A stretch of 64,000 nt of DNA from the NCBI GenBank assembly GCA_022841365.1, contig JALHRP010000013.1:1-64000 (forward strand), written 5' to 3'. The notes under the pieces are model-generated. The model worked only from the letters and a program-made list of their open reading frames with translations, was not told the DNA's origin and did no database searches. Below are positions 42,996 through 51,910 of this stretch, piece by piece (within the stretch, counting starts at the first letter, position 1; every line of letters begins with the position of its first letter). Made by a program: the position numbers and the translations under genes. Source of the stretch: Chitinophagaceae bacterium (GTDB lineage Bacteria; Bacteroidota; Bacteroidia; Chitinophagales; Chitinophagaceae).

Positions 42996-43304
42996 ATGAA
43001 TCTGAAGCCCCTTCAACTTTTACGAAAAACAGGAATAGCAGAAGGTGTTTCGTTTCTTGTTCTGCTGCTCATAGCCATGCCTTTAAAATATATTTTTGAT
43101 TTTCCATTAGCTGTAAAATATGTTGGCTGGGTACATGGGTTTCTATTTATTGCCTATGTATCATTGGCGTTTTTTGTAAAAGAAACTTACAACTGGCCGT
43201 TCAAAAAATTTCTGCTGGCATTCATTGCAGCATGGTTACCGCTTGGAACATTTATTTATGATAAACAGTTAAAGAAAGAAGAGGATCTGATCAGAAACAG
43301 CTGA
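42996..43304 (+). CDS. DUF3817 membrane protein
   Basis: This 102-residue integral membrane protein has three hydrophobic segments: RKTGIAEGVSFLVLLLIAMPLKY, a central VGWVHGFLFIAYVSLAFFV, and a final short helix. These are the family-typical motifs. The function is unknown; the domain often occurs near transport genes. It is downstream of MerC in the same operon and tail to tail with the amidase gene, with only two bases between the stop codons. Confidence 0.85.
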   Translation: MNLKPLQLLRKTGIAEGVSFLVLLLIAMPLKYIFDFPLAVKYVGWVHGFLFIAYVSLAFFVKETYNWPFKKFLLAFIAAWLPLGTFIYDKQLKKEEDLIRNS

Positions 43305-43306
43305 GT

Positions 43307-44962
43307 CTATTTCTGAAATTTTTCCGGATGAACATCTTCCCAACCTGTAGCTGATTGCAAAGCTTTTCCCACACTCAACAAATTTGCTTCGCCAAATAAA
43401 TTACCCAGCAGCGTTATGCTTGTTGGTAATCCTTGTTTGCTGAAGCCGGTAGGCATACATAATGCAGGATGCCCGGTTAAGTTAGTAATGGCTAACTGAC
43501 TTCCTGCAAAACTGGGAGTAATCACCACATCAACTGTTGTAAAAAATTCCTGCATTTTTTTCATGAGTAAATAACGGTGACGTTGTGCATTTACATATTC
43601 AACTGCAGGGATGAGCCTTGCAGTACGGAAATAATTAGGCCAGTCGTTTCTGTTTTGGCGTGTGAGCTGATCATCCAGATCCGTTCTTGTTAACGCATCA
43701 AACGCAGCAGCACTTTCTGCGCCGAGTGTTATTCCAACGATATCGTAATTATAAACTGCACTATCAGGAAAAACAACCGGAATCAATTGTACACCCATCT
43801 GTTCAAATGCTTTCAATACTTTCCATTCATTGGCAGAAGTATCTTTTATGCGATCAAAATAATTTTTTGCATAGCCGATGCGTAATTTTTTAATGTTCGT
43901 TTTTGCAGAGTAGTTGAAGGGCATGTTCACAGCGCCGGGATCTTTTCCATCGGTTCCTTTGATGTAATAAAAAACGACTGCTGCATCTTCTGCACTGCGG
44001 CAGATAGGACCCGTTTTATCCAGCGTCCAGCAAAGCGTCATACCTCCGCTGCGACTTACTGCGCCAAATGTTGGACGTAAACCTGTTGCGCCGCAAGTAT
44101 GTGATGGTGATACAATGGAGCCAAGTGTTTCTGTTCCTATTGCAAAAGGTACAAGACCTGCAACAGTTGCTGATGCAGAACCCGCCGACGAACCGGATGA
44201 ACCGAAATTTTGATTCCATGGATTTTTTGTGCGGCCACCATACCACCAGTCGCCTTGTGCCAAAGCACCGAGTGTAAACTTTGCAACCAATACTGCTCCG
44301 GCATCTTTCAGTTTTGTATACACGTACGCATCCTCTTCAATCACCTGATCTTTATAAGGAGCGGCGCCCCAGGTTGTTTTGGTTCCTTTAACTGCAAACA
44401 AATCTTTCAACCCGTAAGGAATACCATGCAGCGGCCCACGGTATTTGCCTGCAGCAATTTCTGCATCGGCAGCACGGGCCTGTTGCATAGCAAACTCTTC
44501 GGTAATACTTATAACGCATTGTAATGTATCGCCCCATTTTTTAATTCGGTCTAAAAAAAATCGTGTGAGTTCTGTTGAAGTGATTTTTTTATACTTGATC
44601 AAAGATGCCAGCTGCATTACGGAATAAAAAGCCAGATCATTTTTATTTGAAGGGAGTAAAACATTTTTGGGAATGTCCCATTGTACAGGTTTTTGCTGTG
44701 TTTCAAACTGCATGCCCGGCAACACCGGACTTTGCCACAGGCTCATGGGTACACTGTTCTCCAATATCAGTTGATAGCGTTTATTGTATTCTCTGTTACG
44801 GCCACGTATGTACGAATACATACTGTCAATTTCAGCTTCTGTGTAATTAATGCTGAAAATTTTACCGGCCGATTTAATATCCGTTTTAGAAATACTGTCG
44901 GGCTGTTGAGCCATTGTTGAAAATGCAACAAATAAATTAATCAAAAGAAATACAAAACGCAT
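43307..44962 (-). CDS. Secreted amidase-signature family enzyme
   Basis: This 551-residue protein (ATG 44962, giving a signal peptide ending ...FSTMAQ; the track start at 45049 lies upstream and is unlikely) has the amidase-signature Ser-cisSer-Lys triad. The Lys is in GIPYGLKDLFAVKG, and the serines are in FGSSGSSAGSASATVAGLVPFAIGTETLGS. It is related to the GatA family but exported, so it is a free amidase with unknown substrate. It overlaps neither neighbour; the GNAT gene lies upstream. Confidence 0.88.
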   Translation of the reverse strand: MRFVFLLINLFVAFSTMAQQPDSISKTDIKSAGKIFSINYTEAEIDSMYSYIRGRNREYNKRYQLILENSVPMSLWQSPVLPGMQFETQQKPVQWDIPKNVLLPSNKNDLAFYSVMQLASLIKYKKITSTELTRFFLDRIKKWGDTLQCVISITEEFAMQQARAADAEIAAGKYRGPLHGIPYGLKDLFAVKGTKTTWGAAPYKDQVIEEDAYVYTKLKDAGAVLVAKFTLGALAQGDWWYGGRTKNPWNQNFGSSGSSAGSASATVAGLVPFAIGTETLGSIVSPSHTCGATGLRPTFGAVSRSGGMTLCWTLDKTGPICRSAEDAAVVFYYIKGTDGKDPGAVNMPFNYSAKTNIKKLRIGYAKNYFDRIKDTSANEWKVLKAFEQMGVQLIPVVFPDSAVYNYDIVGITLGAESAAAFDALTRTDLDDQLTRQNRNDWPNYFRTARLIPAVEYVNAQRHRYLLMKKMQEFFTTVDVVITPSFAGSQLAITNLTGHPALCMPTGFSKQGLPTSITLLGNLFGEANLLSVGKALQSATGWEDVHPEKFQK

Positions 44963-45017
44963 AAACAATGATTTAAAATGTAAACTACAAATTTTGCAGA
45001 TAACAAATTCAAACCGT

Positions 45018-45521
45018 TCAACTACGGAGCAGCACCCATACATAATCATCTAGCAGCATATTGTTTTTAATGACTGCCTGCTTTCTTATTGATTCAAGGT
45101 GAAAACCATTTTTTTCAAGTACACGCATGGAAGCTTTATTGTGTTCAAACACTTCGGCATAGACACGGTTAACATGCGGATAATCTCTCCAGATCTTTTG
45201 CAGCATTAAATGAATGGCATTTGATACAATCCCTTTACCCCAGTAAGGCTCACCTAACCAATAACCGATTTCGATACTTTTACGGTACACATCTGTCTTT
45301 GGCATCACGCCAATAGCACCTGCAAAATATCCGTCGGCTTCAATTACAAAATTGGTAACTGGGTTAACCCCTGTATTGAATGACAACCATTCTTCTGCAT
45401 CCGCCTTTGTATATGGATGTGGAAAGAAATCCCTCAGATTATCCGTTATCTTTTTATTGTTTGCCAACAGCAACAATGGCTCAAGATCTGTTTGCAACCA
45501 TGGTCTTATACAAACTTCCAT
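45018..45521 (-). CDS. GNAT family N-acetyltransferase (RimJ/RimL-like)
   Basis: This 167-residue protein has a GCN5-like fold: EIGYWLGEPYWGKGIVSNAIHLML (acetyl-CoA loop) and NRVYAEVFEHNKASMRVLEKNGFHLE. The pattern matches the RimJ/RimL-type subgroup that acetylates N-termini or small amines. The target is unknown. It is a minus-strand gene between the secreted amidase and a lipoprotein gene. Confidence 0.88.
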   Translation of the reverse strand: MEVCIRPWLQTDLEPLLLLANNKKITDNLRDFFPHPYTKADAEEWLSFNTGVNPVTNFVIEADGYFAGAIGVMPKTDVYRKSIEIGYWLGEPYWGKGIVSNAIHLMLQKIWRDYPHVNRVYAEVFEHNKASMRVLEKNGFHLESIRKQAVIKNNMLLDDYVWVLLRS

Positions 45522-45601
45522 ATACTTCTTTTTCTATTTTGAATTTACTAAATAAAAAGTGTGCCGTTAGTATCCGTGGGCTTTTACAAATCGTTGAGCA
45601 T

Positions 45602-46105
45602 TTAGTCCGTCTTAATATAAACTTCATCATCCTTTGTAAAGAAAAAAGAATGTTGCATGTTTTTTTCAATAAAACTTTTTAAAGCTGCAGAGTTGTCAAA
45701 TTGCTCATCAATATTTTCTGATACTTCACTCAATGTAATTTCCGTTTCGTTTTGGCTGATCACTATTTTGTACAGATAAAACTTGCCCGGCCCGGATAAC
45801 TGATCCTCCTTTTCTGTTATATTCAAAAATGTAACTCCTGCAACATCAGAAAGAAAAGCTTCAAACACTTCCGGCGCATCATCTGCCTTTGGCTGCTTTT
45901 TTGTTTTTGTAACTACAAAACTGAACTCATCTTTCTTTGTGATCAAAAAAAGATCATCTGAAGAATTTTTCAGCTCCCATTTACCAAGTAAGGAGACCGG
46001 ATATTTTACTGTTGGACTGCTCACGGGAACTGCTGACTCGTATGGACAGGCAGTTAAAAAAATGGAAGCTGTAATAACAGATAAGAAGGAAACAATTTTA
46101 TTCAT
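45602..46105 (-). CDS. Lipoprotein of unknown function
   Basis: This 167-residue protein has a lipobox (IFLTACPYES) and a mature beta-rich region (YPVSLLGKWELKNSSDDLFLIT...). I recognise no family. The LGKWELK-type opening resembles lipocalin-like or DUF-type small lipoproteins of Bacteroidota, but this is weak. It lies between the GNAT and recA genes in the same direction. Confidence 0.7.
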   Translation of the reverse strand: MNKIVSFLSVITASIFLTACPYESAVPVSSPTVKYPVSLLGKWELKNSSDDLFLITKKDEFSFVVTKTKKQPKADDAPEVFEAFLSDVAGVTFLNITEKEDQLSGPGKFYLYKIVISQNETEITLSEVSENIDEQFDNSAALKSFIEKNMQHSFFFTKDDEVYIKTD

Positions 46106-46175
46106 GACGGTTGGTTAAGTAACTAAAGTAGAACATCTGTATTTCTCCCGCAACAATCAACTTCTGTTTACTGCA

Positions 46176-46209
46176 AAAGAAAAAGCCCCTCGCAGAAGCG
46201 AAAGGCTTT
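46176..46209 (-). terminator. Terminator after recA
   Basis: AAAGCC / GGCTTT with inner pairs TCGC / GCGA around an AGAA loop is followed by TTTTTCTTTT on the minus strand. Confidence 0.75.
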
Positions 46210-46233
46210 GATACTTACAAACAAACCCGAAGT

Positions 46234-47265
46234 TTACGAAGCAACTGCTCCGCTTTGAATTTCTTTTATCTTTTCACGAATCTTTGCTTCAATTTCATTG
46301 GCCATTTCAGGATTATCGAGCAATAATTGTTTTACTGCATCTCTTCCCTGACCCAGTCTGTCGCTGTTATAGCTGTACCAGCTTCCGCTTTTCTGAATAA
46401 TGGCCATATCAACACCCATATCAATGATTTCTCCTGTTTTGCTGATGCCTTCACCAAAAATGATATCAAACTCAGCAGCTTTAAACGGAGGTGCCACTTT
46501 ATTTTTTACCACTTTTACTTTTACACGGTTACCAATGGCTTCATCACCATCTTTGATCTGGCTCATGCGACGAATGTCTAAACGAACCGATGCATAAAAC
46601 TTTAGTGCGTTACCGCCCGTAGTTGTTTCAGGATTACCAAACATGACACCAATTTTTTCACGCAGCTGGTTAATGAAAATACAGATGGTATTTGTTTTAG
46701 AAATGGTAGCAGTAAGCTTACGTAAAGCCTGGCTCATTAACCTTGCCTGCAGGCCCATCTTACTGTCGCCCATTTCACCTTCCAGTTCACCTTTTGGTAC
46801 AAGTGCAGCAACAGAATCAATTACTACTACATCCAATGCCCCGGAAAGAATCAAACGGTCAGCAATTTCTAATCCCTGCTCGCCGTAATCAGGTTGAGAG
46901 ATCAACAGATTATCTACATCAACACCCAATTTTTGTGCATATACACTGTCAAACGCATGTTCCGCATCAATAATAGCGCAGATGCCTCCTTTCTTCTGTG
47001 CTTCTGCAATAATATGTGTGGCGATGGTTGTTTTACCACTGCTTTCCGGTCCATAAATTTCAATTACACGGCCTTTGGGTACACCGCCAATTCCCAGCGC
47101 CACATCCAATCCGATGGAGCCTGTTGAGATGGCTTCAATTTCATGCACACCTTTTTCATTCATCATCATTACACTGCCCTTGCCGAAATCTTTGTCAATT
47201 TTGTCGATGGTGAGTTTTAATGCTTTGAGTCTTTCAGTACTCTCCTTGCTGTTTTCCTTACTCAT
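46234..47265 (-). CDS. recA: Recombinase RecA
   Basis: RecA forms ATP-dependent filaments on single-stranded DNA for homologous recombination and SOS induction. The 343 residues have Walker [10 protein letters not shown], Walker [10 protein letters not shown] and the DNA-binding loops ([38 protein letters not shown]). I start at ATG 47265 (MSKENSKES...), which has AAAGGAG 8 nt upstream. The track start at 47376 and an in-between ATG at 47307 would add an unusual N-terminus but cannot be excluded. A terminator follows. Confidence 0.96.
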   Translation of the reverse strand: MSKENSKESTERLKALKLTIDKIDKDFGKGSVMMMNEKGVHEIEAISTGSIGLDVALGIGGVPKGRVIEIYGPESSGKTTIATHIIAEAQKKGGICAIIDAEHAFDSVYAQKLGVDVDNLLISQPDYGEQGLEIADRLILSGALDVVVIDSVAALVPKGELEGEMGDSKMGLQARLMSQALRKLTATISKTNTICIFINQLREKIGVMFGNPETTTGGNALKFYASVRLDIRRMSQIKDGDEAIGNRVKVKVVKNKVAPPFKAAEFDIIFGEGISKTGEIIDMGVDMAIIQKSGSWYSYNSDRLGQGRDAVKQLLLDNPEMANEIEAKIREKIKEIQSGAVAS

Positions 47266-47504
47266 TTTTTTCTCCTTTGGTTTCTCCAAAATTAAAGCCT
47301 CTTCCATAACGGGTTTGTTTTGTTTGTTAACACTAATTTGTTTAGCAATAGTACTGCTAATTATTTTAGATACCAAATTTTTTAGCAGAATTTATTTGGG
47401 GGATCTGATAAAGCTGCATCTTTTGATTACGCTTATTTATTTAACAGAGTAGGGCTTGGTCTCTGCACTTTCATGATTAACTTTACTGCTTAAATAAACA
47501 GATT

Positions 47505-47975
47505 ATGAAAAAACTGATTTTATTGTTCCTGATTACTTTCGCCGGTATTACTGCATTTGCACAAAACAATCCGGCTCCTGCTGTTAAAGGTGTTACTTAC
47601 GGCGAGGGCACAACTAATACCGATGTTAAAACCTTGGGCGATATGGAAGAACAGGTATTAGATAAAGGAACATTTACCGGAAAAATTACCGGAAAAATTA
47701 CAGAGGTTTGTCTTGAAAAAGGGTGCTGGATGAAAGTGGATAAAGGCAATGGCGAAACCATGATGGTGCGGTTTAAAGATTACGGTTTTTTTATGCCAAA
47801 AGATATTGTAGGTAAAACGGTGGTGCTGGAAGGTGAAGCAAAACAAAAAGAAGTAAGTGTAAAACAACAGCAGCATTTTGCACAGGATGCAGGTAAAAGC
47901 AAAGCCGAAATTGATAAGATCAAAACAGTAAAAAAAGAAACACAGTTTACAGCTAAAGGTGTTTTAGTGTTGTAA
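47505..47975 (+). CDS. DUF4920 exported protein
   Basis: This 156-residue protein has a signal peptide ending ...ITAFAQ. The mature part has the DUF4920 core: TGKITEVCLEKGCWMKVDKGNGE (Cys-x5-Cys-Trp-Met), MVRFKDYGFFMPKDIVGKTVVLEGEA and a C-terminal KETQFTAKGVLVL. The function is unknown; the two Cys and the OB-like pattern suggest a small periplasmic ligand or metal site. A 12-nt exact tandem duplication encodes GKITGKIT at 47676-47699. Confidence 0.88.
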   Translation: MKKLILLFLITFAGITAFAQNNPAPAVKGVTYGEGTTNTDVKTLGDMEEQVLDKGTFTGKITGKITEVCLEKGCWMKVDKGNGETMMVRFKDYGFFMPKDIVGKTVVLEGEAKQKEVSVKQQQHFAQDAGKSKAEIDKIKTVKKETQFTAKGVLVL

Positions 47976-47994
47976 TTATCATATACATTTTTTT

Positions 47995-48025
47995 AAAAGC
48001 CATCTCTTGAGATGGCTTTTTTATT
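47995..48025 (+). terminator. Terminator after the DUF4920 gene
   Basis: AAAAGCCATCTC / GAGATGGCTTTT, a 12-bp complementary pair, is followed by a T-run. Confidence 0.88.
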
Positions 48026-48102
48026 TACAGTTATAAATATGGCAGCAGCTGAACTCCGCTATTCCTTTCGTAACTTCAATAAGTCAGTTTTTATACAAAT
48101 TC

Positions 48103-49035
48103 ATGAAGCGATACCTTCCATTCCTGTTTCTTTGTTTATCATTTGAACTTACTGCACAGAAAGCCTGCTTTATTAAAGGTGGCTTTATGGCTGCCTTTTA
48201 CAGCCGGCACGATCAGAAAATAAAACTGGTGAACACCTTTACCAACCAGGTTTTTTACTGGTACGAATACAAAGGAGCTGAGCCCGTGATGTGGTTTAAT
48301 GAAAATCTGCTGGTCGTTATTGATAACAACAAGGTTGCACTATCAAATTTTCAGACAGGAAAAAAAGAAAGCTATTTACTTACCGGTACGCCCATTCCTA
48401 ATACATTATTACAAATCAATGAAACAGAAGAAAGCATCAGCATCACACATATCGTCACACAAAAACAAAAAGCTTTTTTACCAAAGCCTCCGGGTATGCA
48501 TTATGCCGCAGCCTCAGTGAGTAACAACGAAAAGTGTATAGCTGTTCATTGGAAAAAACAGGATGAACAACTGCTGAGTATCTATAACATTGCCGATACA
48601 CTGCAATTAAAATGGCAACAAAAAAAACCTGCCGACAACGAGCTTTTTGTTGCGTTAAATAACAATGGTGATCATGCAGCCATATGGAATGGTAAAGAAA
48701 CGGTACTCATTGAAACAACAACAGGCAACGAATTACAAACCATCAAAAATCCATACCGCTGTTTACGCTTTACCCCAAAAGATGAGTTGATCTGCACTAA
48801 TAAATCCAATCAGTCGGCCGCACTGTATACAAAAAACAAAGAGGGTCTATACAAATCAACTTCCTCTGCCTGGTTTAAAAATGGAAATTTTCTTTCGCCC
48901 GATAAACAGGAAGAATACATTGAATGGGATGAAACCATTGTGTCAGATGATTTGCTGATTGCAATCGGGTTTGGACAAAAAGCAGTTGCCTTGTATAAAA
49001 ACGGTCCGGCCTTTTTATTTTTTACGCAGAAATAG
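48103..49035 (+). CDS. Exported beta-propeller-like protein
   Basis: This 310-residue protein has a signal peptide ending ...FELTAQ. Several repeated beta-hairpin units (VNTFTNQVFYWYEYKG, NNKVALSNFQTGKKESYLL, SIYNIADTLQLKWQQ) suggest a WD40/YVTN-like propeller, but repeats are degenerate. There are no catalytic signatures and no recognised family name. It is convergent with the T9SS amidase, the two stops separated by one base. Confidence 0.7.
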   Translation: MKRYLPFLFLCLSFELTAQKACFIKGGFMAAFYSRHDQKIKLVNTFTNQVFYWYEYKGAEPVMWFNENLLVVIDNNKVALSNFQTGKKESYLLTGTPIPNTLLQINETEESISITHIVTQKQKAFLPKPPGMHYAAASVSNNEKCIAVHWKKQDEQLLSIYNIADTLQLKWQQKKPADNELFVALNNNGDHAAIWNGKETVLIETTTGNELQTIKNPYRCLRFTPKDELICTNKSNQSAALYTKNKEGLYKSTSSAWFKNGNFLSPDKQEEYIEWDETIVSDDLLIAIGFGQKAVALYKNGPAFLFFTQK

Positions 49036-49036
49036 T

Positions 49037-50466
49037 TTAATGCCGGATGATCTGCTTTGTGATCACCTGATCATTAATACGCAGTTGAATATAATAGGTT
49101 GCAGCAGGCAATGAACGGAACGCATTTATTTCCTGCAACAGCACCCCTGTTGCTGCCTGCTCAGGCGATGCATACAGCAGCTTTCCGTCGGCCCCCAGAA
49201 TATTGTACTGTAGTTTTTTAACATTGTTGAGTTTTAATTTCATGTACACTACCCCGTTAGCAGGATTGGGTGATACAGAAAATTCTTCCAGACCATCAAT
49301 TTCTGGAACAGCCGTAAGTATACAACCGTTATCACTGTATGATTGAACAGAGGTTCTGATTCCCGGCAGATCAGCATACAGCATATTGCCGGGACATTCT
49401 GTTGCACAACCCTGCCGGTGACCTGACACGTTGTTGATGATGGTATTGCTGCCGGCATGAAACGATGTTGCCAGCGGATCAATGGAACGCTGACAGGCTT
49501 TCCATGCCAGCAAACGGATCAGTGAATTTTTTGCAGCAGCAGTAACTGTCTGGCTGGTATATGTACCCATCATACAAACACCCATGGTGTTCCCGTTAAA
49601 GCCGCAAAAGTGAGCACCCGATACATCATCAGTGCTGCTTTTATATCTCCCTTCGTACACTGTACCATCGGGTGCAATCAGCCAGTTATAACCAATATCT
49701 GAATAGCCGTTGGTGCCTGTATGAAAATTCCAGATGCTTAACACCACTGCGCCCCAGTCGCTGGATGTATTTCCACCAGCCGAGTGATGCACAATTAAAT
49801 GTGTTACGGATGTATTGGAAGGGTTCCATGCACCCTGCGGACAGTTCCAACCTGCCCTGTTAACAAAAGATGGTTGCGGACAGGAACAAGCTGTTACCCT
49901 TTGCTGAACAGGCATCGGTGCCGGTTGCACAGTAGCTGTTTCGGTTGCAGGTTTTTCGCCCGGACTGAAAAAGTTCAGAAACAGATGCTGCAGCAAATGC
50001 CCCTTTTTGTTTTTATTGCTGATGATTTTGAGTTGATAATAACGCATCTCTTTTTCGAGATAGAGTAATTGAGAGACATTGGTATAGATTCCTTTTTCAT
50101 AATGTTCATCTGCTTTTAAAATTATCCAATCGTTCCATTTAATGCTGCTGCAGAAAATCTTACTGCAATGACAGAGTTATCCGCTTCATCATTCAATTCA
50201 TTCCAGCCACAGGAAAAGGAAAGAAATGGAGTGATTTTTTTCAGTTCCATTTTTTTGGCAGAAAAAATAAATCCGGCAGGGAGGTTCTTATCTGCAACTG
50301 TTCTTGATGCACTGTGAATATTTATAAACGAAGAAATCCGGAGAGGTGAGGTTGAAAGTTGATTAAAGTTGATACGCTCATAATAATTTTCGCTGTTCCT
50401 TTTTTCCTGTGCAGCAGAAACATATGAGATCAACAGTAGATTTATAAATACTACAAACCTTTTCAT
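49037..50466 (-). pseudogene. T9SS-secreted N-acetylmuramoyl-L-alanine amidase (PGRP-like), frameshifted
   Basis: The track splits this into two ORFs (50122-50466 and 49037-50047). The first has a signal peptide (ends ...YVSAAQ) and reads to IAVRFSAA, then stops. Shifted by one base near 50143 the frame continues without break through IKWNDWIILKADEHYEKGIY into the second ORF. The second holds an amidase_2/PGRP domain (VTHLIVHHSAGG, GYNWLIAPDGTVYEGR, SGAHFCGFN, SGHRQG) and a T9SS C-terminal sorting domain (FSVSPNPANGVVYMKLK...KQIIRH). Restored, it is 476 residues. A one-base deletion, recent decay, sequencing error or (less likely, no slippery heptamer) recoding are the options. Confidence 0.82.
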
Positions 50467-50542
50467 ACAGAAGCAATTTCTTAAATATAGATAACTCTAA
50501 GGATATTTTATACTTTCTCATTTTACAGCTTACTTTTATAGT

Positions 50543-51004
50543 ATGATGAATAACCCATTACAAATTCAAAATGTAATACGCATCCATTCCCCTGCAAAAA
50601 AAGTATGGGATGTGTTAACCAATCCGGCACAAACAAAAAAATATATGTTTGGCTGCGAAACGGTTTCTGAATGGACCGTTGGCAGCGAATTATTATGGAA
50701 AGGCGAATACGAAGGAAAAGAAATGGTATTTGTAAAAGGAACCATCCTTCAACTGGTACCTGATCGGTTGCTTGTTTATACAACCATTGATCCCAACTCA
50801 AGTATTGATGATGTGTCAGAAAATTATCTTACGGTTACCTATGAACTAAGAGAAGAAAACAATGAAACCGTTTTTACAGTAACGCAGGGCGACTATTCAA
50901 AAGTAGCAGAAGGAGAACGCCGTTACAAAGAAGCATATAATAATGGCGAGGGCTGGAACCCTATCTTAGTTGAAATAAAAAAACTGGCTGAACAAGAAAG
51001 TTGA
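50543..51004 (+). CDS. SRPBCC/AHSA1-like protein
   Basis: This 153-residue protein has the activator-of-Hsp90-homology (AHSA1)/START-like pattern: VIRIHSPAKKVWDVLTNPAQTKKYMFGCETVSEWTVGSELLWKGEYEGKE. A hydrophobic-ligand-binding fold is expected. The exact role is unknown. It is a single-gene unit convergent with YceI, with a strong bidirectional hairpin between them. Confidence 0.86.
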   Translation: MMNNPLQIQNVIRIHSPAKKVWDVLTNPAQTKKYMFGCETVSEWTVGSELLWKGEYEGKEMVFVKGTILQLVPDRLLVYTTIDPNSSIDDVSENYLTVTYELREENNETVFTVTQGDYSKVAEGERRYKEAYNNGEGWNPILVEIKKLAEQES

Positions 51005-51017
51005 TCTTCTGATAAGC

Positions 51018-51050
51018 AAAAAGCCTCCTGAAATAATCAGGAGGCTTTTT
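51018..51050. terminator. Bidirectional terminator between SRPBCC and YceI genes
   Basis: AAAAAGCCTCCTGA / TCAGGAGGCTTTTT is a perfect 14-bp stem with a 5-nt loop between convergent genes, with T-runs on both strands. Confidence 0.93.
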
Positions 51051-51071
51051 AAATTACAGACTCTGCTTCAA

Positions 51072-51710
51072 TTATTTTGCTTTATTCAACTCTAACAATA
51101 CAGTTACTTCTACCTCTTTGCCTACAACCAGTCCACCTGCTTCTGTTGCACGATCCCATTTTAAATTGTAATCAAAGCGATTGATCGTTGTTGTAGCTTT
51201 AAATCCCGCTTTATCACCACGGGTGCTGGTAGCAATACCACCAAACTTTACATCAAACTTTACAGGCTTTGTTACATCACGGATGGTGAGGTTGCCTGTC
51301 AGTTCGTACTTATTATTTCCCTTGGGTGTAAACTTTGTACCAACAAACGTCATTACCGGAAATTTTTCAGCATTAAAAAAGTCATCGCCCTTTAAATGCT
51401 TATCACGGTTCTCGTTATCGGTATCAATTGAATTAACATCAACGCTAAAATTGATTTTCGCATCACTCCAGTCGGCTTTTGTATGCTCTACAGTACCATC
51501 AAATACTTTAAAAGAACCTTCGGTTTCAGCAACCACCATATGTGTTACAGCAAACTTTACGTTGGTGTGCGATTTATCTACCGTCCACTTTACCGGTGTT
51601 TGAACTGCAGCTTCCGTTGAAACAGCAGCCTGTTTGTTTTGCTTAGGGAAAAAAGCAGCCAGTACCGTTACAGCTCCGATCGCCATCATAGAAAAAAAGA
51701 AACGTTTCAT
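51072..51710 (-). CDS. YceI family periplasmic protein
   Basis: This 212-residue exported protein (hydrophobic N-terminal segment) has the YceI lipocalin-like fold. It starts WTVDKSHTNVKFAVTHMVVAETEGSFKVFDGTV and has NRDKHLKGDDFFNAEKFP and LTIRDVTKPVKFDVKFGG. Family members bind isoprenoid-type lipids such as polyprenyl chains. The function in Bacteroidota is not fixed. It is a single-gene unit with a shared terminator. Confidence 0.93.
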   Translation of the reverse strand: MKRFFFSMMAIGAVTVLAAFFPKQNKQAAVSTEAAVQTPVKWTVDKSHTNVKFAVTHMVVAETEGSFKVFDGTVEHTKADWSDAKINFSVDVNSIDTDNENRDKHLKGDDFFNAEKFPVMTFVGTKFTPKGNNKYELTGNLTIRDVTKPVKFDVKFGGIATSTRGDKAGFKATTTINRFDYNLKWDRATEAGGLVVGKEVEVTVLLELNKAK

Positions 51711-51910
51711 ATTGAATTGATTTAGTGTTTAAACATTGACAAAGTTAATTGCAAATCCTATACACGGTTGTTAAACTTTTGTTGGCCTGCATCAACAGCA
51801 CACATACAGTATCAATCAGCCAAAACCGTTCCATATACAGGACCGTTTATCAAAAACATTTGGAAGCCCAGCTTTGTTTTCAGAATTTCAACATTCTTAA
51901 ACCAGCATAT

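Noticed and set aside
50122-50160. Programmed -1 frameshift in the amidase gene
   Set aside because: The shift site GCAGCAGCATTAAATGG has no X-XXY-YYZ slippery heptamer and no obvious downstream stimulatory hairpin.
50122-50466. Separate 114-residue secreted protein gene
   Set aside because: It ends exactly where the frame of the amidase ORF takes over and lacks a complete domain; treated as the 5' part of one frameshifted gene.
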